Source: CBDCMJ01 sp965224325 (GTDB taxonomy: Bacteria; Chloroflexota; Dehalococcoidia; Lucifugimonadales; UBA3495). Taken from it: 64,000 nucleotides of DNA. The notes below the pieces were generated by a model. The model was not told where the DNA came from and did not search any database. It worked only from the letters and a program-made list of their open reading frames with translations. Each line of letters opens with the position of its first letter. The stretch's first letter is position 1. Shown here one piece after another: positions 45,026-53,303 of the stretch. Location: NCBI GenBank assembly GCA_965224325.1, contig CBDCYT010000013.1, positions 62,001 to 126,000 of the forward strand. Direction: 5' to 3'. The position numbers and the translations under genes were made by a program.

Positions 45026-46096
45026 TCAGGCATATAGTCCCTGCAGGGCAGCCACCAGGGCATTATTCTCCGCTTCGCTGCGGGAAGCCACTCGTATGTA
45101 AGAGCCATCCAGCCCCTCCTTTTTACTGCAATCGTTTACCAGGATGTTGCACTGCTCGAAAAGGGCTGAGGTTAATTCTTCCCCGGATAAGCCGTCGAGA
45201 ACCCCACACAAGACAAAGTTGCCTTGTGTGGGAAAAGGACAAAGGTAAGGCACACCGCTAAGCTGCCGAAACAACCGTTGGGTGGCCTCTCGCACCTTTA
45301 AGCAGGAAACCGCAAACTCCTCTTGGTACTCTCCGCAACGACTTAAGAAAAACTGAGCGAAGGAGTTGATGTTCCAGATGGGAAGGTCCCGCCGCAACTG
45401 CCCGATGCGCTCGGTATCCCCGGACGCGGCGTAGCCTAAACGCAGTCCCGGGATTCCGTAATTCTTGGATAGGCTCTTTAAGACCACCAGATTCGGAAAT
45501 TCGAATATCAAGTTCAATGCTGCCTGATCCGATTCCGCCGCGACAAACTCAATGAATGAGTCATCCACCAGTACCAGGTCCAAGTCCCGCAAACATTCCA
45601 ATAGAAAAGTAAGGTCGGATTTGGAGATGAGGGACCCGGTGGGGTTGTTAGGGCGGATGAGTACAACAGCATTAGAGCGCGTTTTTCTCACATGCCGTAC
45701 AAACGCTTCCGGGTCGAGGTTGAATCCGCCATCGAGGTGGAAGGGACTGACTTGCCTCCCCGAGGCTTTGGCCCGGTTCGTAAACTCGTTGAAAGTGGGC
45801 ACGGGGATGGCCAGGTTCTGGACGAACCGATTGATCACAATATCTATCAACTCACTGGCGCCGTTTCCGACCACTACTTCATCCTCGGTCAACCCCAAGG
45901 GATCCGCCAGCAGTGATGATACGTACCAGTTGGTGGAGGGATAAGCCTTGAGCAATTCAGTCAGATGTACTCCCAAGTCCTCCAAGAGAGTCTCAGGAGG
46001 GAAAAAGGGGTTGGTCATATAACAAAAATCTTTGACTTCAAAGTCCCAATATCCGCCGTACAGGGAAGATAAATATCCTACAGTTCGGTCGGCCAT
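45026..46096 (-). CDS. PLP-dependent class I/II aminotransferase (histidinol-phosphate aminotransferase/CobD-like)
   Basis: A 356-residue protein from ATG 46096, preceded by TTGGAGGAATCC. A longer frame to 46297 has no family resemblance. Fold type I marks are VVVGNGASELIDIVI, VLIRPNNPTGSLI, LVLVDDSFIEF and the PLP-lysine motif SLSKNYGIPGLRLGYAAS, ending with SYIRVASRSEAENNALV. The combination with a downstream nucleotidyltransferase suggests the amino product is activated as a CDP or similar conjugate, as in aminoethylphosphonate or phospho-amino alcohol pathways. This is inferred from the neighbours. Confidence 0.9.
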   Translation of the reverse strand: MADRTVGYLSSLYGGYWDFEVKDFCYMTNPFFPPETLLEDLGVHLTELLKAYPSTNWYVSSLLADPLGLTEDEVVVGNGASELIDIVINRFVQNLAIPVPTFNEFTNRAKASGRQVSPFHLDGGFNLDPEAFVRHVRKTRSNAVVLIRPNNPTGSLISKSDLTFLLECLRDLDLVLVDDSFIEFVAAESDQAALNLIFEFPNLVVLKSLSKNYGIPGLRLGYAASGDTERIGQLRRDLPIWNINSFAQFFLSRCGEYQEEFAVSCLKVREATQRLFRQLSGVPYLCPFPTQGNFVLCGVLDGLSGEELTSALFEQCNILVNDCSKKEGLDGSYIRVASRSEAENNALVAALQGLYA

Positions 46097-46679
46097 GGAT
46101 TCCTCCAACTGGAGTCTTAAACTCGAAGCAAAGGACACCTTGGTTGGCCTAAAGGAATCTGGGAAATCCAGATAGGTTTCTAATAGCCTAAGGAAATCAG
46201 AGAGTGTAGCTACGTAGAGAAAGAGGTGGGGGAGGTAGCTAGGTAGGAAAGGCCTGGTTACACTTCGGCGGCGAGCTGGACTGTCTGAAGCGCCCACCGC
46301 GCAGGTTGAACCGGAAACCTATATCATGATGCGCCATAGTAACGATCCGCCAATTCCGATTCCCAAGGCTAAATAGTTGAGCAACCAGATGGCAAGCGTG
46401 TATTGGCATACACCTATACCTTAATTCATTGGAGATGTCAACTTGGCGGCTAATGGGCAGGGCAATCGCATTCTAATTTCAATCAAGAAAGTGGCAGTAA
46501 TATTTTGGACGAATCGGCTTCGGCTGAGCGATTTGGGCGGAGTCAAGGGCACAATTTGCAGGGGTTTCCGAGGGGTATAGGCCCCACCACAACCTCAGAT
46601 TTTAGATCGCGGTCACCCTGTCTAAGGAATTCGGCCAAGGGCGAACTAACGAAGGAGAGGAGGAGCTTTGTGCCACAGG
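46097..46679. other. Intergenic region between the aminotransferase and tRNA-Phe
   Basis: No gene is recognised on either strand. The first 200 bp form an in-frame upstream extension of the aminotransferase, but without family similarity. No repeat element or terminator was found. Confidence 0.4.
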
Positions 46680-46752
46680 TGCCGAGGGACAGAATCGAAC
46701 TGTCGACACCGGCATTTTCAGTGCCGTGCTCTACCAACTGAGCTACCTCGGC
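46680..46752 (-). tRNA. tRNA-Phe (anticodon GAA)
   Basis: Reading the - strand from 46752: acceptor GCCGAGG, D-arm TAGCTCAGTTGGTAGAGCA, anticodon stem GGCAC/GTGCC-type pairing with loop TGAAAAT (anticodon GAA), T-arm GACAGTTCGATTCTGTC, acceptor CCTCGGC, discriminator A. The 3' CCA is not encoded (CCT follows). Confidence 0.97.
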
Positions 46753-46763
46753 GGGCAGGACTT

Positions 46764-46793
46764 ATCTTAATTCCAGCCGCAAGAAGCTGTCAA
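46764..46793 (-). promoter_or_regulatory. Sigma-70 promoter of tRNA-Phe
   Basis: On the - strand a perfect -35 TTGACA (46793-46788), an 18 bp spacer and -10 TAAGAT (46769-46764) lie just upstream. The predicted start is about 5 bp before the mature tRNA. Confidence 0.75.
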
Positions 46794-46824
46794 GGAACGT
46801 TTGCCAAGCGCAACTGTTCAGGGT

Positions 46825-47022
46825 TGAGCCTGTCCCAAAAGTCTCCACTCACGATTTTGGGCGGATGCAAGCTGACGGGTTCCTATTGTTAACCGCCTAA
46901 CCCAGTATTGAATGCGGCTCAATAACCCGTCATTCCCGCGAAGCTTGTCCCCGACCCCGATCGGGGAGCGGGAATCCAGACAGGTAGGATGCTGTAGGAC
47001 TCAGCTTTATGAGACAAGCTCA
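46825..47022 (+). mobile_element. MITE-like element, family A copy 3
   Basis: 198 bp from TGAGCCTGTCCC to GAGACAAGCTCA. It matches copies 1 and 2 except for an extra GC-rich palindromic insert around GACCCCGATCGGGG. It lies between tRNA-Phe and tRNA-Asp. The remaining gene-free DNA up to 47384 includes a CCGCCTTCGGCGG palindrome and no gene. Confidence 0.85.
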
Positions 47023-47384
47023 GTTGGTAAGTCCAATTCGCCGAAAGCCGCCTAAAGCAGTTTGACAACCGCCGGCCTGAGCGTCAACGGCAGAGATTAA
47101 ACCCCTAATTGCCAGCCGTCGGACACTGCGCCCCCCTCAAGTCTGAACAACTTACTGCTAAGCGGCCGACGCTGCTGCCTGTAGTGTGGCAGGAAGACAA
47201 CATCCTTGGCGAGCCGGGTCTTTTATTTCTGCATAGAAGCCCTGGATAATGTCCTCGCAAAAACCTCGTAGTGACCCTCTGAGGCCGCGGGCGGGGCCTT
47301 CGTCCGCCTTCGGCGGAGCAAGGCGAGCGGATGTTCCCTCCAAAATCGTCTGTCGAAAGGCCCATCTTTAGGGAGAACACTCGC

Positions 47385-47413
47385 TTGACACTAATTTTGT
47401 AAAATCATACACT
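47385..47413 (+). promoter_or_regulatory. Sigma-70 promoter of tRNA-Asp
   Basis: A perfect -35 TTGACA (47385-47390), a 17 bp AT-rich spacer and -10 TACACT (47408-47413) lie 41 bp before the tRNA. Confidence 0.8.
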
Positions 47414-47453
47414 CACCTAGGTAGGGGCTAGCGGAAACCTAGACCCAACGTCC

Positions 47454-47530
47454 GGCCCGGTGGTGTAGCGGTTTAACATACTGGCCTGTCAAGCCAGAGA
47501 TCGGCGGTTCGAATCCGCTCCGGGTCGCCA
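47454..47530 (+). tRNA. tRNA-Asp (anticodon GTC)
   Basis: Acceptor GGCCCGG pairs with CCGGGTC (one G-T wobble). The D-arm is TGTAGCGGTTTAACA. The anticodon stem CTGGC/GCCAG has loop CTGTCAA (anticodon GTC). The T-arm is AGCGGATT-type GCGGTTCGAATCCGC. Discriminator G and encoded CCA (47528-47530) end the gene. Confidence 0.97.
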
Positions 47531-47790
47531 GCAACTAATTCCACTTCGGCAGATTTCACCGGATTCCTTGGATCCCTCGAGTGAGACCAGGGCAGAAATT
47601 TCGGTTTGGCTTAACCCCCGTCATGCGGCCCCCGTTTTCTCCCGGCAGGCGTAATATCCCTTCATTGTCAGCAGACGCTGTCAACTCCCCGGGCGCATGA
47701 CGTTGCCGTGCAAAACAGGGCCTTATGGGTACAAAACTGCGCCTCCCGGGAGGTCTCAGAATTTCCTGTAATAATTCCACTCCGGCCTGA

Positions 47791-47940
47791 AGTGCGGGCC
47801 GTGTGAAGCGTCTCCCCCCCGGACAACATGGCCTTGGTGTGGTGGGCCAGAATCGACGTTCCTGGAATGGATGCTCAGTGCGGGCCGTGTGAAGCGTCTC
47901 CGCCTTGATGACGAGGCCGTGGCGGAGCGGTCAGAATTGA
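47791..47940 (+). repeat. 86 bp imperfect tandem duplication upstream of pdxS
   Basis: A 25 bp block AGTGCGGGCCGTGTGAAGCG plus TCTCC occurs at 47791-47815 and again at 47877-47901. Each copy is followed by related sequence (GGCCTTGGTGTGG versus GGCCGTGGCGG, then CAGAATyGA). The second copy ends in the -35 box of the pdxS promoter, so the duplication may carry a regulatory site. Confidence 0.65.
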
Positions 47941-47966
47941 TAAGGAGTTTGGCGGCGGCGTATAAT
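47937..47966 (+). promoter_or_regulatory. Sigma-70 promoter of the pdxS gene string
   Basis: -35 TTGATA (47937-47942), an 18 bp spacer, and a perfect -10 TATAAT (47961-47966), about 56 bp before the pdxS ATG. This is one of the best promoter matches in the window. Confidence 0.8.
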
Positions 47967-48021
47967 ACAATTGTCCCGCGCGTGTTGACGTGGGCTCTAG
48001 ACTTCGTGGAGGATAGCAACC

Positions 48022-48912
48022 ATGGTGGAACTTCTCACCGGTACCGTTGCCCTAAAGACTGGTCACGCTCAAATGCTGAAGGGCGGGGTCATCATGGACG
48101 TGGTCACGGCGGAACAGGCGGAGATAGCAGCCGAAGCCGGAGCGGTGGCGGTTATGGCCTTGGAGCGAGTGCCGGCCGACATTAGGGCAGACGGCGGCGT
48201 CGCCCGCATGACTGACCCATCGGTGATCACCTCCATCATGAATGCCGTGAGCATACCGGTCATGGCCAAGTGCCGCATTGGCCATTTTGTGGAAGCCCAG
48301 GTGCTTGAAGCCCTTGGCGTGGACTACGTAGACGAATCTGAAGTGCTAACCGTAGCCGACGAAGTCCACCACGTATGGAAGCACGACTTCACGGTGCCCT
48401 TCGTGTGCGGGTGCCGCGACCTGGGTGAAGCCCTTCGCCGCATCTCCGAAGGCGCCGCAATGATTCGCACCAAGGGTGAGGCCGGCACCGGCGACGTAGT
48501 CGAGGCGGTCCGCCATATGCGCGCGGTCCAGGACGCTATACGCAAGCTGCAGACCATGCCGGAAGACGAATTGGTGGTAGAGGCCCGAAACCTGGCGGTT
48601 AGCTTGGAGTTGCTAACGCGGACCAGGGAGTTGGGATGCCTACCCGTGGTGAACTTCGCCGCGGGCGGCGTGGCTACCCCATCCGATGCCGCGTTGATGA
48701 TGCAGCTGGGCGCCGATGGAGTCTTTGTGGGGTCCGGCATCTTCAAGTCCGGAGATCCGGTCCGGCGGGGCCATGCCATTGTCCAGGCGGTCACTCATTA
48801 CAAAGACCCCAAGATCATTGCCGAAGTCTCCAGAGACTTGGGCGAGCCCATGGTTGGCATCAGCACCCGGTCAATACCTGAGGAAGAGCTCCTGGCTCCC
48901 AGGAGTTTCTAG
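48022..48912 (+). CDS. pdxS: Pyridoxal 5'-phosphate synthase, lyase subunit PdxS
   Basis: A 296-residue TIM-barrel protein of normal length. KGGVIMDVVTAEQAEIAAEA, ALERVPADIRADGGVARMTD, VMAKCRIGHFVEAQVLEALG and IRTKGEAGTGDVVEAV include the two catalytic lysines. It joins ribulose/ribose 5-phosphate, glyceraldehyde 3-phosphate and ammonia to make PLP. The ammonia comes from PdxT, encoded 224 bp downstream. A strong sigma-70 promoter and GGAGG-like ribosome site precede it. Confidence 0.98.
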   Translation: MVELLTGTVALKTGHAQMLKGGVIMDVVTAEQAEIAAEAGAVAVMALERVPADIRADGGVARMTDPSVITSIMNAVSIPVMAKCRIGHFVEAQVLEALGVDYVDESEVLTVADEVHHVWKHDFTVPFVCGCRDLGEALRRISEGAAMIRTKGEAGTGDVVEAVRHMRAVQDAIRKLQTMPEDELVVEARNLAVSLELLTRTRELGCLPVVNFAAGGVATPSDAALMMQLGADGVFVGSGIFKSGDPVRRGHAIVQAVTHYKDPKIIAEVSRDLGEPMVGISTRSIPEEELLAPRSF

Positions 48913-49136
48913 CCGGCTCCTCTGGGACAAACTTAAGGCGGGGATAGGGCTAGCCGGTGGCGTTGTGCCCGGAGGCTGCAACTGGGAGGTTGGGTCACGC
49001 GGTGGCATCACTGCTTAGTGACCGGACCTCTAGGCGCGCCAAGCCGGTGTTCTGTCCTGGTGTGGGAAAAACGCAGTTTCTCAACGGAGGCTCTCGGGCG
49101 ATAAAGATAGATACCGCCTGACGTTCTAAACAGTGA

Positions 49137-49736
49137 GTGAAGCATCTGGCCCAATTGGAAGTAGGCGTTTTAGCGGTCCAAGGGGATTTCGCTGAACACA
49201 TAGCGATATTGAGGCGGCTGGGAGTGGAAGCGCGAGAGGTGAGGCTGCCCCAGCATCTGGAAAAAATGAACGGCCTTATCATTCCCGGAGGAGAAAGCAC
49301 CACCCTGAGTAGGCTGATGAGCCTGTACGACCTCAGAGAGCCGGTAATGGACATGGCCCGGCAGGGGAAAGCGGTTTGGGGCACTTGCGCCGGGATGATC
49401 ATGATGGCCCACGAAATCACCGAGGAGGACCCGACGCCTCTGGGAATAATGGACGTCGGGGTTCACCGCAATGCCTTCGGGCGGCAAATAGACAGCTTCG
49501 AGCAGGACTTGCACGTCGCCGGTATGGATGAAACACCGTTCCATGGTGTGTTTATACGGGCCCCAGCCATAATCCGAGTTGGCCAAGAAGTAGACGTGTT
49601 GGCCTCGCTACCCGGAGGAATTCCGGTAGCGGTGCAACAAGGCAATCTGTTGGCCACGGCGTTCCATCCCGAACTCACCGAAGACACACGATTCCACCGC
49701 CTCTTTCTAGACCTCCTTCCGGTCCAGTCGGAATGA
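49137..49736 (+). CDS. pdxT: Pyridoxal 5'-phosphate synthase, glutaminase subunit PdxT
   Basis: A 199-residue class I glutamine amidotransferase with a GTG start. VGVLAVQGDFAEHIAILRRL and GLIIPGGESTTLSRLM open the fold. The nucleophile Cys is in VWGTCAGMIMMA and the His/Glu pair in TAFHPELTEDTRFH. HRNAFGRQIDSFE is specific for PdxT. It docks on PdxS and channels ammonia. Its end overlaps the next gene by 4 bp, so transcription continues. Confidence 0.97.
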   Translation: MKHLAQLEVGVLAVQGDFAEHIAILRRLGVEAREVRLPQHLEKMNGLIIPGGESTTLSRLMSLYDLREPVMDMARQGKAVWGTCAGMIMMAHEITEEDPTPLGIMDVGVHRNAFGRQIDSFEQDLHVAGMDETPFHGVFIRAPAIIRVGQEVDVLASLPGGIPVAVQQGNLLATAFHPELTEDTRFHRLFLDLLPVQSE

Positions 49737-50791
49737 TGCAAACACTATCCACCGGCGACATAGTGCGCTGCATCCTGTTTAACCAACCCAAGGGGCCCAA
49801 CCTTGCTTACACCATGCAAGGTTTAACCAGCGGCCGAGCGGCGACCAGATACAGCGTATGGAAGGAGACTTTAGCCCAGCGTCACCAGCGGGTCACCGTG
49901 GCTCGTTGGGACGGCGTTCAACTGGCGGGGTTGGTCTCAGCCCATGTTCGCAGCGGCCATCGGGCCTGGGAAATCGACCAACTGTTTCTATCTGACGACC
50001 AGGCTGGCGACCAGGCTAACGATCAGGCCAATGCTCGGGCCAATGTTCAGGCCAGTAACCGGGCTGATAGCCAGGACCGGCATTTTTATAGTGAGAATGG
50101 TAGACGGGGGAATATTGGACAGGAGCGTAAATCGGACCCTCAACTAGTAGCGCTGGAGATCCTGGAGTACATGGTCCAGCAGGCTGGCGAGTCCAACGCT
50201 GAGCGAGTATTCTTGAGGCTTCCCTTCGACACCCCCGTCTTCGCAGCGGCGCGACGCGCAGGGTTCTTCCCGCGCTATGAAGAAGTGCTGTTGGAAAGCC
50301 GGATAGACCGGCAGCCGGGCTCACAGTCGCAAAGCAATTCGACCCTCGGTTCCCATTGGGAAGAGTTATCGCCGGAAGACAATTATTCTCTTTTTCAGCT
50401 ATATTGCGCCGCCACTCCCCAGCCGGTGCGAACGGCCGTGGGCTTGACCTTCGACCAGTGGAGGGATTCCCAGGAGTACCTCAGCCAGCGCCGAAGCTGG
50501 GTGTCCAAGCGGAACGGCAAGGTCGTCGGTTGGCTGGGTCTGTCCCGATGTGGCCGGGCAACGGCGGCGGAGGCCATGGCTCACCCTGAGTTTCCCGAGT
50601 TGTGGGAGGGATTGGTGGAGCGGGCCCTGTATCAAGGAGGCCTCGTCAGGTGGTTGGTTCCCGATTACCAGGAGCCGGCCGCGGGCCTGCCGGTCCGGCG
50701 GCAGTTCCATGACACTGCCCGATACCTAATGATGATAAAAACAGTGGCCGTTCCCGTCGGGAGACCCGAAATGGCAACTGTGGAGGCTTGA
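49733..50791 (+). CDS. Uncharacterised protein, possibly a two-domain GNAT-fold protein
   Basis: A 352-residue protein overlapping pdxT by 4 bp and the next ATPase gene by 4 bp, so it is translationally coupled on both sides. Two halves with GNAT-like strand patterns are visible (VARWDGVQLAGLVSAHVRSG and KRNGKVVGWLGLSRCG). Between them is a low-complexity insert of Ala/Gln/Asn/Asp repeats (about 88-112) and a charged stretch. No acetyl-CoA loop can be assigned with confidence. Function is unknown. Its fixed place between pdxT and the Ycf45-like ATPase suggests a housekeeping role. Confidence 0.75.
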   Translation: MMQTLSTGDIVRCILFNQPKGPNLAYTMQGLTSGRAATRYSVWKETLAQRHQRVTVARWDGVQLAGLVSAHVRSGHRAWEIDQLFLSDDQAGDQANDQANARANVQASNRADSQDRHFYSENGRRGNIGQERKSDPQLVALEILEYMVQQAGESNAERVFLRLPFDTPVFAAARRAGFFPRYEEVLLESRIDRQPGSQSQSNSTLGSHWEELSPEDNYSLFQLYCAATPQPVRTAVGLTFDQWRDSQEYLSQRRSWVSKRNGKVVGWLGLSRCGRATAAEAMAHPEFPELWEGLVERALYQGGLVRWLVPDYQEPAAGLPVRRQFHDTARYLMMIKTVAVPVGRPEMATVEA

Positions 50792-52413
50792 GATTGGTAG
50801 TTGAGCGGGATTCAACTCGACAAGAGCTGGACCGTCTTATCGACCTATTGCCTCAACGGGTAGTCAACGCCTTGCGGGAACGCGATAACCTGGAGGACCT
50901 GCTGGAGGTGGTGCTGGACTTGGGCCGTACCCCGGAAGCGCGATTCCTCAACAACGACGTGCCCTTGGACGAGGAAGAAGTCACCGCCGAAGACCTGGAG
51001 CACGTGATGCAACAGGTTGGCGAGTTTGGCGACGACCACCGCGCGGGGATCGAACGCACCTTGCACCGGATATCGGCGATCCTCAACCGCAAGGGCCGTA
51101 TCGTAGGAATTACTTGCCGGGTGGGCAGAGCGGTTTTCGGCACCATAAAGATTATTGAAGACCTAGCGTTGTCCGGCAAGAATATCTTGCTGTTGGGCCG
51201 GCCCGGCGTCGGTAAGACCACCATGCTCCGGGAAATGGCCCGCGTGCTGTCTGACGAGGCGAGGAAGCGGGTAATCATCGTGGATACTTCCAACGAGATT
51301 GCCGGAGACGGGGACGTGCCCCACTCTGCCATCGGTCGTTCCCGGCGAATGCAGGTAGCAACGCCCGCCAACCAGCACGCGGTGATGATAGAGGCTGTGG
51401 AAAATCACATGCCCGAGGTAATCATCATTGATGAAATGGGTACTGAGCAGGAAGCCGGCGCCGCTCGCACCATTGCCGAGCGCGGTGTCCAACTCATTGC
51501 CACCGCCCACGGTAACACCCTGGACAACTTGATCATGAACCCGACGCTTTCCGACTTGGTTGGAGGTGTGCAGACCGTCACTCTTGGCGACCAGGAAGCC
51601 AGATACCGAGGCACTCAAAAAAGCGTTCTGGAACGGAAAGCACCGCCCACCTTCGACGTGGTGGTGGAGATTCAAAGCTGGGAGCGGCTGGCCGTCCATG
51701 AAGACGTGGCTCACGTGGTGGACCAATGGCTCCGGGGCTATCCGATCGCTGCCGAAGTGCGCTGGTTGGGGGAAGACGGCCGGGTCAACCGGGTGCAGGA
51801 GGGAGGGCATGTTAGCACCAATACCCCTGCTCCTTGGACTTCCGACTACCAGCCGCCCCGCCCCATGGACGGCAACAAGCCCGTATCCGGAGACACGCAG
51901 GCCAGCGAAACCGGTCCCCGGGTGTTCCTCTTCGGCGTGGGAAAGGACAAGCTGGAGGCGGCGGTCAGCACTACGGGTGTCACCGCGGAGGTGGTCAACG
52001 AGTTGCGGAGAGCCGACGTGGTCTTGACTACAAAGACTCACTATCGGCGCGGGTCGCAATTGGTCCGCGTCGCCGAGGCTACCGGCAAACCGGTGTACGT
52101 CTTGCGCAAGAACACCATGCTTCAGGTTGAGGACTTTCTGAAGACCCTGGCCCGAGAAGGTGGCAGAGAAGGCGGCAGAGACGCTCGACGTCCTCAGGGC
52201 GATGAAGACCATTCCGAAGAGGTATTGGAGCGAGCGATGCAAGAGGCTGAGGAGGCCGCCAACCGAGTGCTGAGCGGTGAGACTTCTGTCCGGCTATCGC
52301 CACAACGGTCCTACGTGCGGAGGTTGCAACATCTGCTGGGCAACAGGTACAACGTGGCCTCGACCAGCCAGGGACGGGACCCGGAGCGGTCCGTGATGTT
52401 CTACGGCGTGTAG
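50788..52413 (+). CDS. AAA ATPase of the SpoIIIAA/Ycf45 type with C-terminal R3H-like nucleic-acid-binding domain
   Basis: A 541-residue protein with a TTG start. After an N-terminal helical region, GRIVGITCRVGRAVFGT leads into the P-loop GRPGVGKTTMLREMA. VIIVDTSNEIAGDGD and Walker B EVIIIDEMGTEQEA follow, then QLIATAHGNTLDNLI. Residues 380-445 form a second domain (VFLFGVGKDKLEAA, VLTTKTHYRRGSQL). The last 40 residues (YVRRLQHLLGNRYNVAS) look like R3H, which binds single-stranded nucleic acid. Related proteins occur in plastids, cyanobacteria and Chloroflexota, and their role is poorly known. Confidence 0.88.
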   Translation: MRLVVERDSTRQELDRLIDLLPQRVVNALRERDNLEDLLEVVLDLGRTPEARFLNNDVPLDEEEVTAEDLEHVMQQVGEFGDDHRAGIERTLHRISAILNRKGRIVGITCRVGRAVFGTIKIIEDLALSGKNILLLGRPGVGKTTMLREMARVLSDEARKRVIIVDTSNEIAGDGDVPHSAIGRSRRMQVATPANQHAVMIEAVENHMPEVIIIDEMGTEQEAGAARTIAERGVQLIATAHGNTLDNLIMNPTLSDLVGGVQTVTLGDQEARYRGTQKSVLERKAPPTFDVVVEIQSWERLAVHEDVAHVVDQWLRGYPIAAEVRWLGEDGRVNRVQEGGHVSTNTPAPWTSDYQPPRPMDGNKPVSGDTQASETGPRVFLFGVGKDKLEAAVSTTGVTAEVVNELRRADVVLTTKTHYRRGSQLVRVAEATGKPVYVLRKNTMLQVEDFLKTLAREGGREGGRDARRPQGDEDHSEEVLERAMQEAEEAANRVLSGETSVRLSPQRSYVRRLQHLLGNRYNVASTSQGRDPERSVMFYGV

Positions 52414-52507
52414 CGGCGGGAAAGCGCTCGCTACTAGGCCCATACTTTGGATGGGAACCTGTCGTCCCTTTCAAATGCGTCCGGATACTCCCCCATAGGA
52501 GCACAGA

Positions 52508-53257
52508 GTGCCGAAAGGTCTCTTCATCGTATTTGAGGGTTGTGAAGGTTCGGGCAAGAGCACCCAGGCAAAACTCCTACGTGACCGCATCCTGGAGGGC
52601 CGGCCCGGCGTAGTATTGGTCCACGAGCCCGGCACCACGCCTCTGGGCAATTACCTTCGCAGTTTTCTCAAAAGTAAACAACCGCTATCAAAAGAAGCGG
52701 AGTTGTTGCTGTTCGAGGCCGCTAGGGCGCAGTTGGTTTCCGACCAGATTAACCCACACCTAGCCGCCGGTAACGTAGTCATTGCCGATAGGTTTGCGGC
52801 TTCTTCAATTGCTTATCAAGGGTACGGGAGAAAGATCGACGTCGAATTTGTCGAAAAGCTCAACGATTTCTCAACCAACCAGCTAACACCGCAAATCACC
52901 GTACTATTGGACATTGAACCGGCAGAAGGGTTAAGGCGGGTGGGGACGCCTCAGTTGCAACTGTCATTAGAACCGGACGACGCTGCGGAATTGGCGAGGC
53001 AGGATGTCGAGGGGCATCGAAGATTCGAGGACCAAGACCTGCCATTCCACTCCCGGGTAAGGAGGGGTTACCTCGATCTCGCACAGGACCAACCTGAACA
53101 CTGGCTAATCATAGACGCCAGTCTTAGGGAAGAAGAAATCGCCCAACTGATTTGGAACGATATAGAGCCGCGCCTTATTGGCGTCAACGCCGTCAATCCT
53201 GGCGGCAAGCTAAACCGGCGGACTAGCCGAACAAATCAGCCCCTACTATTGCAGTAG
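52508..53257 (+). CDS. tmk: Thymidylate kinase
   Basis: A 249-residue protein with a GTG start. The P-loop is FEGCEGSGKSTQAKLLRDR. HEPGTTPLGNYLRSFL, LLFEAARAQLVSDQI and IADRFAASSIAYQGYGR (the DR motif) bind dTMP. VLLDIEPAEGLRRVG precedes the LID. It is about 40 residues longer than the E. coli enzyme because of an insert after the LID. It phosphorylates dTMP to dTDP. It is the last gene of the pdxST string and ends inside a terminator hairpin. Confidence 0.96.
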   Translation: MPKGLFIVFEGCEGSGKSTQAKLLRDRILEGRPGVVLVHEPGTTPLGNYLRSFLKSKQPLSKEAELLLFEAARAQLVSDQINPHLAAGNVVIADRFAASSIAYQGYGRKIDVEFVEKLNDFSTNQLTPQITVLLDIEPAEGLRRVGTPQLQLSLEPDDAAELARQDVEGHRRFEDQDLPFHSRVRRGYLDLAQDQPEHWLIIDASLREEEIAQLIWNDIEPRLIGVNAVNPGGKLNRRTSRTNQPLLLQ

Positions 53258-53266
53258 GGGCTGATT
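53234..53266. terminator. Perfect 14 bp hairpin at the end of tmk
   Basis: AATCAGCCCCTACT (53234-53247) pairs fully with AGTAGGGGCTGATT (53253-53266) across the loop ATTGC, followed by GTATT. The stem contains the tmk stop codon. Convergent with the SelW-like gene, it probably terminates both. Confidence 0.85.
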
Positions 53267-53303
53267 GTATTAGGCGGTTACCCAGGGTCTGCGCCCTGCC
53301 TCG

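Noticed and set aside
47105..47380. 91-codon frame upstream of tRNA-Asp
   Set aside because: No motif, biased composition, overlaps a GC palindrome and sits immediately next to the tRNA promoter.
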